Below are positions 18,199-26,143 of a stretch of DNA of 47,643 bases, piece by piece. This DNA is from Rhodospirillales bacterium. Its GTDB lineage: Bacteria > Pseudomonadota > Alphaproteobacteria > BOG-932 > Roseiterribacteraceae. Location: the NCBI GenBank assembly GCA_028291345.1, contig JAQGIF010000069.1:1-47643 (forward strand). The letters run 5' to 3'. The position numbers and the translations under genes were made by a program. Every line of letters starts with the position of its first letter. The stretch's first letter is position 1. Under the pieces are notes generated by a model that worked only from the letters and a program-made list of their open reading frames with translations, had not been told where the DNA came from and made no database searches.

Positions 18199-19770
18199 AT
18201 GGCATGCGTGGACAGCAGTAACCAAAGCCAGCCCCAGCCTAGCCAGCTCCTCGCGGTCGCCGTTCGGCATCATCGTGCCGGCGATCTGGCAGCGGCCGAG
18301 GCGCTCTATCGCCGGATATTGCGCGATACACCTGCCCATATTGACAGCCTGCATCTGTTGGGGCTTGTCGCCAACCAGCGGGGCGAGCACGCCATCGCCA
18401 TTCAACTGATTGGGCAGGCAATCGCGCTCAAGCCCGATTTCGCCGATTTCCGGACTAATCTGGCGGCGGCGCTCAAGGCGGCCGGCCGATTGGAGGACGC
18501 CCAGGCCGAGTGCCGGCAGGCCATCAGCCTAACGCCCTCCGCCAAGGCCTATTACGCGCTGGGCACCATCCTGCAGCTTCAGGGCCGCCTGAGCGAGGCG
18601 CTGGACGCCTATCGGCTGACCTTGACGTTGAACCCGAATCACGCCGAAGCGCACTCAAATCTCGGCACCGCCTTGCAGGCGTCGGGCCGAATCGACGAGG
18701 CGGCGCGGGAATATGAATGGGCGGTAGCCGCAAGGCCGAACAGCCCTCCTGCCCATTACAATCTCGGCCTCATCCGTCAGGAGCAAAGCCGGCCGCGGGA
18801 TGCCATTGCTTCTTACCAGCAGGCCATCGCCCTCAACCCGGATTATGCCGACGCCCATTGGAACGAGGCCCTGCAGCATCTCGCCCTTGGCGAATATGAC
18901 TCGGGCTGGACTCAATATGAGTGGCGCTGGCGTCGGCAGGACTATCCGGTGCAACGATTTGCCGAACGGTCCTGGGATGGCGGCAACCTGACCGGTCGCA
19001 CGATCCTGCTGAGCGCCGAGCAGGGCTTCGGCGATACGTTCCAATTCATCCGTTACGCCGCGCTGGTGAAGCGGCTGGCAGGGACTGTCATCGTCGAATG
19101 TCAGCCCGCATTGAAACAGGCATTGGCCTATACCGCGGGCATCGACCGCCTGGTCGGGCAGGGCGACCCGCTGCCTGCGTTCGACCGCCACGCCGCAATG
19201 TTGAGTCTGCCCCGCTTGCTGGGGACGGACCTGCAAACCATTCCGGCCGACACGCCCTATATCCGCCCCGATCCGCTGCGCGTTGCGGTCTGGCGCGGCC
19301 GGGTCAAGCGGGGATCAGGGCGCAATGTAGGGCTCGTTTGGCGGGGAAATCCCGATAATAGCGACGACCGGAAACGGTCGATGGATGCCGGCACAGTCGC
19401 CCGGCTGTGCGGTCTTTCCGGCGTCAACTGGTTCAGCCTCCAGATCGACGCCACGCCGGAGGAGATTGAATTGCTTTCCCGCAATGGCCAGTTGCGCGAT
19501 TATGGTCCGGCGCTTTCCGATTGGGCCGATACGGCTGCGCTGATCGCGATGCTCGATCTGGTGGTTACGGTGGATACGGCGGTCGCTCATCTGGCCGGCG
19601 CCATGGGCCGGCCAGTCTGGGTCATGCTGTCCGCCATTCCCCATTGGAGTTGGCTTAGGGATCGGTCCGACAGCCCATGGTATCCCACGGCGCGCCTCTT
19701 TCGTCAGAAGATATTGGGCGACTGGCAGGGAGTTATCGATGAAGTGGAGCTTGCGGCCCGGTCGTTCTAG
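18199..19770 (+). CDS. TPR-repeat protein with glycosyltransferase-like C-terminal domain
   Basis: A protein of about 523 residues. The N-terminal ~230 residues are six or so tetratricopeptide repeats (for example AHIDSLHLLGLVANQRGEHA, AKAYYALGTILQLQGRLSEA, AEAHSNLGTALQASGRIDEA). The C-terminal part, with LLSAEQGFGDTFQFIRYAAL, GLVWRGNPDNSDDRKRS and VVTVDTAVAHLAGAMGRPVW, resembles the GT-B (GT9/SPINDLY-like) domains found in many alphaproteobacterial TPR proteins. No signal peptide is seen, so it is probably cytosolic. The ATG at 18199 lies directly on the terminator T-tract and has no ribosome-binding site; frame upstream is open to 18151. The sugar donor and acceptor are unknown, and catalytic activity is not assured. 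Confidence 0.82.
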   Translation: MACVDSSNQSQPQPSQLLAVAVRHHRAGDLAAAEALYRRILRDTPAHIDSLHLLGLVANQRGEHAIAIQLIGQAIALKPDFADFRTNLAAALKAAGRLEDAQAECRQAISLTPSAKAYYALGTILQLQGRLSEALDAYRLTLTLNPNHAEAHSNLGTALQASGRIDEAAREYEWAVAARPNSPPAHYNLGLIRQEQSRPRDAIASYQQAIALNPDYADAHWNEALQHLALGEYDSGWTQYEWRWRRQDYPVQRFAERSWDGGNLTGRTILLSAEQGFGDTFQFIRYAALVKRLAGTVIVECQPALKQALAYTAGIDRLVGQGDPLPAFDRHAAMLSLPRLLGTDLQTIPADTPYIRPDPLRVAVWRGRVKRGSGRNVGLVWRGNPDNSDDRKRSMDAGTVARLCGLSGVNWFSLQIDATPEEIELLSRNGQLRDYGPALSDWADTAALIAMLDLVVTVDTAVAHLAGAMGRPVWVMLSAIPHWSWLRDRSDSPWYPTARLFRQKILGDWQGVIDEVELAARSF

Positions 19771-19931
19771 CCTGGTACCCCACAGGTCCAACTTCCGTGT
19801 GGACTTATTGAGGGGGACTTAATAATCTTTCGGGCAACATATTCCGCAAGGCTGCGGTTTCAGTCGCGTATTGAGCATATAAGATTGTAAATATCCGCGT
19901 CGGAAAGACGCGTGGAAAAAGGGGAATAGAG

Positions 19932-21977
19932 ATGTCCAACCGCTCGACCTGGATGATGGCGGCGCTGCTCTCGAGCGCTTTTACGGTACCGGTTTTCGCG
20001 GCGGACGGGGGACCCGATCTCAAACAGCCCGCCGGCAAGGAATGGCCGGCAGTGGCCGGCAGCTGGGATAATTCACGCTATTCGACCTTGAAACAGATCG
20101 ACACTGCCAACGTGAAAACATTGGGCGGCGCCTGGGTGCATAAGTTCGACGGCGAGACGTCGCGCGCCTCGCCGGTCATTGCTGACGGAATGATGTTCAT
20201 CACTGCCGGCGCACATGTTTATGCCTTCAACCCGGCGACCGGCGAGCAGATATGGGCATTTCAGCCCGAGGCCGCCACGTCCGGCATGTATAAGGGCGTC
20301 GCGGTCGGCGCGGGGCTCGTCTATGTCGGCCTGTCCAACGGACATATCGTGGCGCTGAAGGAGAAAACCGGCGAGCTCGTCTGGACCGGCGCCGTCAGCG
20401 ACGACCCGCCGCTGAAGGGCCAGGCGCTGCCCGCCGGCCCGACCTATGTCAACGGCATGGTGATCACCGGGATGGCCAACGGCGATTACGGCCTGGCCGG
20501 CCGCATCGTCGCGCTCGACGCAAAGACCGGCAAACAGGTCTGGCGCTTCAACACGATCCCCGTTCCGGGCGAGCCCGGCCACGATACCTGGTCGAAGGAT
20601 AACGACGAATACAAGAAAGGCGGCGGCGGCGTCTGGGTCAATGGCGCGGTCGATCCGGCGCTGGGCCTGATCTATTTCGGCGTCGGCAATCCGGTACCGC
20701 AATGGGGTGGCGAACTGCGCGTCGGCGACAATCTCTACACCGACAGCGTCGTCGCGCTGGACATCAAGACCGGCAAGCGGCGTTGGCATTTCCAGGTCGT
20801 CCATCACGACATTTGGGAGCAGGATCTCGGTACGCCGATGGTCCTCTACGACACCGTGGTTGACGGCAAGACGCGCAAAGGCGTGGCCGCGATGCGCACC
20901 GACGGTATGCTGTTCCTGCTCGACCGCGCCACCGGCAAGCCGATTTTCCCGGTCGAGGAGCGTCCGGTGCCGCAGGATCCGCGGCTGTTCACCGCGCCGA
21001 CCCAGCCTTTCTCGGTCGGTGCCGACCAGCTCGGCCCGAAATGCGAACCGAAGGAGCAGATTCCCGCCGGTTTCAAGCCGCTTTGCGAGTTCGATCCGAT
21101 CAATTACGACACGCCGAACGCGATGTACCCGATCCTGACGACGCGGTCGGCGCCGATGTCGTACAGCCCGCAGACCAAGATGTTCTATGCCGCCGGCTCG
21201 CCGGGCTGGCCGCTTTGGATCAAGCGCTATGAAGACCCGAAATTCTTCATCGCGACCTCGACCGGTGCTGGCATCAAAACCCACGGCATCCTGGCCGCGA
21301 TTGACGCCAAGACCAACAAGATTGTCTGGCAGAAACAGACGCCCTACGAGATCCAGAACAGCGGCGGCTTCACGACCACGGCCGGCGGACTCGCCTTTCA
21401 TGGCGAGCCCGACGGCAACCTCCAAGCCTATGATGCCAAGACCGGCGACCTGTTGTGGCAGTTCCAGACCGGCTCGAACGCCGGAGGCCCAGTCGCGTCC
21501 TATGAGGTGAATGGCGAACAGTATGTCGCGCTGCCGGCCGCTGGATCGCTCTGGGCGTTCAAGCTCGGCGGCACGGTCCAGCCGCTGCCCGCACCGACGC
21601 CGCCTAAGACCGAGACGACAATGAGCGGCCGCGTGGTCTCGACCGATCAGGTGACGTTCAGCCCCGAGATCAGCGATACTGGCCTCGAATTCGTTCGCAA
21701 GACGATCGATGAGCATGCCGTGATGCCGATGCGCATCAAGATCCCGGCAGGCGGCAAGGTGACCTGGTCCAATAAGGGCAAGGTCGTTCACGACGCGGTG
21801 GCGATGGACGGCTCCTGGAATTCCGGTGATATCGCGCCGGGCGCTACCGGCAGTGTCACCTTCGCGAAGGCCGGCACCTACGACTACACCTCGAAGAGCG
21901 AGCCGTGGCTGCATGCGCAGATCGTCGTCGAGGAGGCTGCGGTAGCCGCGCCTGCGCCCGCACCGACCCAGAACTAA
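19932..21977 (+). CDS. PQQ-type quinoprotein dehydrogenase homologue fused to a degenerate cupredoxin domain
   Basis: A 681-residue exported protein (signal peptide ending FTVPVFA). Residues about 30-555 form an eight-bladed PQQ-dehydrogenase propeller with repeated ALDAKTGKQVWRF and AYDAKTGDLLWQF motifs and a conserved Trp (GGGVWVNGAVDPALG). Metal and active-site positions are altered: the G-A-E-x-G Glu is Asp185 (NGDYGLAG), the Asn of GVGNPVPQ is kept (Asn253), and the catalytic Asp of HHDxWD is Glu296 (VHHDIWEQD). The vicinal Cys pair is missing. Residues about 575-665 form a plastocyanin-like domain that keeps His620 (VVHDA) but reads YDYTSKSEPW where Cys and His copper ligands are expected. 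GGGGA precedes the ATG. The substrate is unknown, and the next gene encodes a likely redox partner. Confidence 0.88.
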   Translation: MSNRSTWMMAALLSSAFTVPVFAADGGPDLKQPAGKEWPAVAGSWDNSRYSTLKQIDTANVKTLGGAWVHKFDGETSRASPVIADGMMFITAGAHVYAFNPATGEQIWAFQPEAATSGMYKGVAVGAGLVYVGLSNGHIVALKEKTGELVWTGAVSDDPPLKGQALPAGPTYVNGMVITGMANGDYGLAGRIVALDAKTGKQVWRFNTIPVPGEPGHDTWSKDNDEYKKGGGGVWVNGAVDPALGLIYFGVGNPVPQWGGELRVGDNLYTDSVVALDIKTGKRRWHFQVVHHDIWEQDLGTPMVLYDTVVDGKTRKGVAAMRTDGMLFLLDRATGKPIFPVEERPVPQDPRLFTAPTQPFSVGADQLGPKCEPKEQIPAGFKPLCEFDPINYDTPNAMYPILTTRSAPMSYSPQTKMFYAAGSPGWPLWIKRYEDPKFFIATSTGAGIKTHGILAAIDAKTNKIVWQKQTPYEIQNSGGFTTTAGGLAFHGEPDGNLQAYDAKTGDLLWQFQTGSNAGGPVASYEVNGEQYVALPAAGSLWAFKLGGTVQPLPAPTPPKTETTMSGRVVSTDQVTFSPEISDTGLEFVRKTIDEHAVMPMRIKIPAGGKVTWSNKGKVVHDAVAMDGSWNSGDIAPGATGSVTFAKAGTYDYTSKSEPWLHAQIVVEEAAVAAPAPAPTQN

Positions 21978-21982
21978 GGAAT

Positions 21983-22012
21983 AAAAAAGGGTCGCCCATC
22001 GGGCGGCCCTTT
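21983..22012 (+). terminator. Hairpin between the quinoprotein and heme-propeller genes
   Basis: GGGTCGCCC, loop ATC and GGGCGGCCC form a 9-bp stem (one G-T pair) with A-rich 5' and short TTT 3' flanks. It lies five bases after the quinoprotein stop and 19 before the next start. The short T-tract suggests partial termination or mRNA 3'-end protection rather than a full stop. Confidence 0.65.
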
Positions 22013-22030
22013 GAATCTGAAGGAACGATA

Positions 22031-24226
22031 ATGAAGAGACAGGCTATAGCGGCTTTGTTGTTGTCGGCATCCATGCTGGCTGGCGGGCTATCGACTCCCA
22101 CCGCTCGCGCCGCCGATGCGGATATCAAGATCGTTGCCGACGTTATCGGCGGTGTTGTCACCAGTCCAAAAGGGCCGGAGGGCGGGGTTTGGGTCATTGC
22201 CGAGACAACCAGCCTGCCGACCAAATTCGTCAAGATCGTGGTGACCGACGATAAGGGCCGCTATGTCCTGCCGCAACTTCCGGCGGCCAAATATAAGGTG
22301 TGGGTTCGTGGATACGGCTTGGTCGATTCCACGCCTGTTGATGCCAGCCCAGGAACGCGGGCGGATCTGAAGGCGGTTGTGGCGCCCAGCCCCAAGGAAG
22401 CAGCCGAGTATTACCCCGCCAATTATTGGTACGCATTGCTGCAGCCGCCGCCCAAGACCGATTTCCCGGGCACCGGCGAAAAGGGCAACGGCATCGCCCC
22501 CGCGATGACCGACCAGCAGCATTGGATGGCTCAGATGAAGGAGAATTGCCTTTTCTGCCATCAGCTGGGCGACAAGGCGACGCGCGAACTGCCGTCGAGC
22601 GGTAATAGCGTCGAAGGCTGGGCTCAGCGCATCCAGATGGCGCGCGCGCCCGGCGATATCACGGTTGGCAATTACGCCAAGGATTTCGCCGGCATCATGC
22701 AGAACAGCATGGCACACTATGGCCGTGAGCGCGGGCTCAAGATGTTCGCCAGTTGGACCGATCGCATCGCGTCAGGTGAAGTGCCGCCGAACGCGCCGCC
22801 GCGCCCCATGGGCGCTGAGCGCAATGTCGTCCTCACCGAGTGGGACTGGGCTGGCGGTAACTTCGTCCATGACGAGATCACGACCGATAAGCGCAAGCCG
22901 ACAGTCAATGCCAACGGTCCAATTTATGGCACCGACGATCTGAACGGCCATCTGGTCATCCTCGACCCGAAAACCAATATGCCATCCGAGATCGATATCC
23001 CCGGCTTGGACAAGGCACATAATGTCGAAGCCGGCGTCCATAACCCGATGCTGGACGATAAGGGTCGGCTGTGGATGTCCGACATTCGCGGAGAAGGCCC
23101 GAACCCGGATTTCTGTACCGATGGAACCAAAAGCGCCTTCGCCAGGCTGTATCCGACTACGGCAAAGGTTGGCCGCGAGATCGTATTGTTCGATCCGGCG
23201 ACCAAGCAGATGCAGCTGATCCCGACCTGCTTTGGCACCCATCATCTGCAATTCTCGTGGGAAGCCGACAACGTTTTGTATTTCAGCGGCGATCCCAATG
23301 TCATGGGCTGGATTAACACCAAGGTGTGGGACGAGACCCATGATCCCGCCAAGGCTGAAGGCTGGTGCCCGCTGGTGCTGGACACTGACGGCGACGGGAA
23401 GGTTACTCAGGACAAGATCGCCTGGAACGAGCCGGCGAACACGTCGCTAGCCGGCGAGGGCGTCGTTGAGAACACCAAGTCAAAGGATGCCGCGGCCGCG
23501 GCTGCCCAAGGCAAGGATTCCCGGATCAGCGGCTTCCTGTACGCCATGGGGATCAGCCCGAAGGACAACAGCGTCTGGTTCGCGAAATACTCGCCTTCGG
23601 TACCGAGCGGTCTCGTTCGTTTCCTTCCCGGCGCTCATCCGCCCGAGACCTGCAAGACCGAATATTATGAGCCGCCGAAACTGCCGAGCGGCGAATATGC
23701 GGCCTTCAACATGCGCGGCGTCGATCTCGACTCCAACGGCATTGCCTGGGCGTCGTTCGGCTCGGGCCAGCTCGGCCGGTTCGACCGGTCCAAATGCAAG
23801 GTGTTGAACGGCCCGACCGCAACGGGCCAGCAATGCCCCGAAGGTTGGACCTTCGTCGACTCGCCCGGTCCGAAGGTTAAAGGCACCCAGGTTGGCACCG
23901 CCGACTGGCATTATATGACCTGGGTCGATCAGCAAAACGTTCTGGGCCTCGGTAAGGACGTGCCGATCCTGCCGGGCACTATGTCGGACTCGCTGATCGC
24001 GCTCGAGCCCAAGACCGGCAAGCAGGTGGTCATGCGGGTGCCGTACCCGATGAACTTCTACACGCGCGGCATGGACGGTCGTATCGACGACGCGGCGGCG
24101 GGTTGGAAAGGCCGGGGCCTGTGGGCCGATTACGGCGGCGTACCGCTGTGGCACACTGAAGGCGGCGAAGGCACGATGGGCAAGATCGTGAAGTTCCAGA
24201 TGAGGCCCGATCCGCTCGCCAACTAA
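22031..24226 (+). CDS. Secreted heme-c beta-propeller-like protein with carboxypeptidase-regulatory-like domain (copy B)
   Basis: A 731-residue exported protein (MKRQAIAALLLSASMLAGG, cleavage near ARA). It has the same layout as the 10694-12901 product: a regulatory-like beta-sandwich (VTDDKGRYVLPQLP, KVWVRGYGLVDS), heme-c motif C-L-F-C-H at Cys173-His177 (the same residue numbers), propeller-like strands, and a DTDGDGKVTQD loop at Asp451 that fits an EF-hand-like metal site. Both copies share the end SKLVTFQMRPDPLAN/GKIVKFQMRPDPLAN. It directly follows the quinoprotein gene and is likely co-transcribed through the hairpin between them. It probably accepts electrons from, or oxidises together with, the quinoprotein in the periplasm; this is inference. 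AAGGA precedes the ATG. The long frame upstream from 21905 is overlap only. Confidence 0.87.
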   Translation: MKRQAIAALLLSASMLAGGLSTPTARAADADIKIVADVIGGVVTSPKGPEGGVWVIAETTSLPTKFVKIVVTDDKGRYVLPQLPAAKYKVWVRGYGLVDSTPVDASPGTRADLKAVVAPSPKEAAEYYPANYWYALLQPPPKTDFPGTGEKGNGIAPAMTDQQHWMAQMKENCLFCHQLGDKATRELPSSGNSVEGWAQRIQMARAPGDITVGNYAKDFAGIMQNSMAHYGRERGLKMFASWTDRIASGEVPPNAPPRPMGAERNVVLTEWDWAGGNFVHDEITTDKRKPTVNANGPIYGTDDLNGHLVILDPKTNMPSEIDIPGLDKAHNVEAGVHNPMLDDKGRLWMSDIRGEGPNPDFCTDGTKSAFARLYPTTAKVGREIVLFDPATKQMQLIPTCFGTHHLQFSWEADNVLYFSGDPNVMGWINTKVWDETHDPAKAEGWCPLVLDTDGDGKVTQDKIAWNEPANTSLAGEGVVENTKSKDAAAAAAQGKDSRISGFLYAMGISPKDNSVWFAKYSPSVPSGLVRFLPGAHPPETCKTEYYEPPKLPSGEYAAFNMRGVDLDSNGIAWASFGSGQLGRFDRSKCKVLNGPTATGQQCPEGWTFVDSPGPKVKGTQVGTADWHYMTWVDQQNVLGLGKDVPILPGTMSDSLIALEPKTGKQVVMRVPYPMNFYTRGMDGRIDDAAAGWKGRGLWADYGGVPLWHTEGGEGTMGKIVKFQMRPDPLAN

Positions 24227-24233
24227 AGGTCGA

Positions 24234-24755
24234 ATGAAACTACTGCCGCGGATAGGCCTGACTGGCTGGTCCGGGGCAAATTATTTCGGCTATGATGGCG
24301 ACGTTATGAGCAGCCTGCAGTCTGATTCTGACTTCTTCGACCTGCTGACCGGCAGCTATGCAAGGCTGCTGGGCAGGCCCCTCGCCGAGACGGACGCGGC
24401 TTGGCTGTACGCAGAGGCGCCGTTCGTCGTGTTGGCGCACAATACGGATCCGGAGCCGCTTTTCGTCTACGCCAACAAGGCCGCCCAGGGTTGCTTCGAA
24501 TATGACTGGGAGGAATTTGTCAGGTTGCCGTCGCGCCTGTCGGCGGAAGCGATGCTATGGGACCAGCGCCAGGCGGCCTTGGAAGCCGTAGCCCGAGACG
24601 GATTCCTCACTGGCTATAGCGGCGTGCGCATCGCAAAATCCGGGCGGCGCTTTCGCATCGTCGATGCGGTGATCTGGCAGCTCATCGACAATGTGGGTGT
24701 CATTCGTGGACAGGCGGCTACGTTTTCCAGCTGGACGGATATCGATGGCGACTAA
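24234..24755 (+). CDS. MEKHLA-domain protein (PAS-like sensor fold)
   Basis: A small cytosolic protein of 173 residues, or 149 if it starts at the ATG at 24306 (MSSLQSDSDFF). The body DLLTGSYARLLGRPLAETDA, APFVVLAHNTDPEPLFVYAN, AAQGCFEYDWEEFVRLPSRL, and the end IWQLIDNVGVIRGQAATF match the MEKHLA domain, which is related to PAS folds. Bacterial MEKHLA proteins are usually stand-alone and without known function; a small-molecule or redox sensing role is possible. It begins seven bases after the heme-propeller gene, so it belongs to the same transcript. AAAGG lies before the first ATG. It is convergent with the Yip1-type gene, 11 bases away. Confidence 0.78.
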   Translation: MKLLPRIGLTGWSGANYFGYDGDVMSSLQSDSDFFDLLTGSYARLLGRPLAETDAAWLYAEAPFVVLAHNTDPEPLFVYANKAAQGCFEYDWEEFVRLPSRLSAEAMLWDQRQAALEAVARDGFLTGYSGVRIAKSGRRFRIVDAVIWQLIDNVGVIRGQAATFSSWTDIDGD

Positions 24756-24766
24756 CCGAGGCCAAG

Positions 24767-25984
24767 CTATTTCTTAGCCAGGAGTTCCAAATTTCTGGAC
24801 CCCACCGCTGCGACGGCGGCCTTCAGATCGGTCATGTCACCGCCGCGACCTTCAGCTAGCACCATGAAGCGGTCGGCAACCAGTACACCGTATTTGCCGT
24901 CCTTCGATTCGCGATTCCATTCCTCGGTCGTCATCCGCCCGTCGACCTTGCCGATCTTTTCATATCCGGTGGCCGTTTCCTTGTTGGCTTCCACACCAAA
25001 TGCGCTGGCCAGAGCCGCGAAGCCGCCGGCCGCCCCTAAATCGGTGATGGTCAGGGTCAGATTTGCGTCGCCGTTGGAATATCGCGCTTCGACATTCGAA
25101 CCGGTGAACCCCGCAATCCCGCCCGAATTGGCCTCGACATCGCCGCGCGAATAACCGCCAACGGATTGGGGCAAATAGCCTTTCAATATGTCCGCCGATA
25201 TCGCTGCGACGGCGGCCGCATCGGGGCCGCCGTTTGCATTGCCGGTTATTTGATTGGTTGCGGCTTCAATCTGCTTCGAGGCGGCGCTCAACTTGTCCAT
25301 ATCGATCGTCGTGCCGCCGATATGAATCGTTCCAGACGTACCGCCGTTATCGGATGAGGTCAGATGCGCCGGTCCGGACGCGCTGATTACTCCAAATCCC
25401 AACAAGCCGACCACGCCGCCGATCACAAGGGACAGGACAATGCCGACGATCACGCACACGGCCGTATAGCCGAGCGCCTTGCTCTGTGGCGCGTTCATGA
25501 CGCGGGGCAAGCCGAGATAGAGCAAGTAGAGCGAATATATTCCGCCCAATATGCTCAAGAGGGCCAAAGCCGGAATAATGGCGAAGATACCAGCGACCCA
25601 GGCCGCCGTATATGAGTAGACCGCGACTTTCAGCGCCTGGGTCCGGTTCTTATAGCCGCCGAAACTGGGCGCCAGCACCTCGACGATCAACGCGAAAACA
25701 TAAATACCGATCAGCGACAGAACATACTGGAGGATCGCCGCGACCAGCGCACCGAGCACCGGAGCGCGATAGGTGACGCCCAAGACGCTGTAACCGAAAA
25801 TCTGTCCACCGATGAAACTGGCGACGGGCGGTATAGCGGCCAATATGGCGGCATAGCCCGTGAATAAGCCTTTTGCCGTGGCCGGCTCGTGCGCGATTAC
25901 GCCCCAGGTCTCGACCGGTTTCAAAAGTATATTCTTTACGCGCTCAATGAGGTGGGATTTGTTGAATTCGCTGACGATGGTCAC
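24767..25984 (-). CDS. Yip1-family multi-spanning membrane protein, GTG start
   Basis: A 405-residue protein. Residues about 20-215 hold five hydrophobic helices of the Yip1 domain (LKPVETWGVIAHEPATAKGL at the start, then GYAAILAAIPPVASFIGGQI and further segments). A soluble C-terminal region of about 180 residues follows, ending in VAAVGSRNLELLAKK. The start is the GTG with GGGGGA six bases upstream; the frame continues upstream to 26092 without a better site. Bacterial Yip1-like proteins are inner-membrane proteins of unknown role. The soluble part has a long DAAAVAAISADILKGYLPQS segment but no domain that was recognised. It is a single gene, convergent with the MEKHLA gene. Confidence 0.83.
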   Translation of the reverse strand: MTIVSEFNKSHLIERVKNILLKPVETWGVIAHEPATAKGLFTGYAAILAAIPPVASFIGGQIFGYSVLGVTYRAPVLGALVAAILQYVLSLIGIYVFALIVEVLAPSFGGYKNRTQALKVAVYSYTAAWVAGIFAIIPALALLSILGGIYSLYLLYLGLPRVMNAPQSKALGYTAVCVIVGIVLSLVIGGVVGLLGFGVISASGPAHLTSSDNGGTSGTIHIGGTTIDMDKLSAASKQIEAATNQITGNANGGPDAAAVAAISADILKGYLPQSVGGYSRGDVEANSGGIAGFTGSNVEARYSNGDANLTLTITDLGAAGGFAALASAFGVEANKETATGYEKIGKVDGRMTTEEWNRESKDGKYGVLVADRFMVLAEGRGGDMTDLKAAVAAVGSRNLELLAKK

Positions 25985-26143
25985 GAGTTCCCCCTTTTGT
26001 CTTGCCGTTATGGTGACGGCCGGCGAGTTGCTGATGCGGGCCGTGTTCAGAATGTCAGGTTGCGCTCTGCTAGCCGTGCGGCCGGTGACCAATTTGCGAC
26101 ATCGTGCTGGGGTCGATTCCCGCGCGCGTGGCCAATGAACCCG

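Noticed and set aside
19844..19857. Hairpin CCGCA-AGGC-TGCGG before the quinoprotein gene as terminator or attenuator
   Set aside because: The stem is only 5 bp and no T-tract follows; too weak to list.
20073..21914. 613-residue open frame on the minus strand
   Set aside because: It lies fully antisense to the quinoprotein gene; its Arg/Ala/Gly/His-rich translation is typical of the complement of GC-rich coding DNA and has no ribosome-binding site or domain.
19932..21977. Lanthanide-dependent type for the quinoprotein
   Set aside because: The D-x-D pattern used to call lanthanide enzymes cannot be applied safely, because the catalytic Asp itself is replaced (E296-Q-D); metal identity is left open.
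21905..22030. N-terminal extension of heme-propeller copy B to 21905
   Set aside because: It overlaps the end of the quinoprotein gene and the hairpin; the signal peptide starts at 22031.
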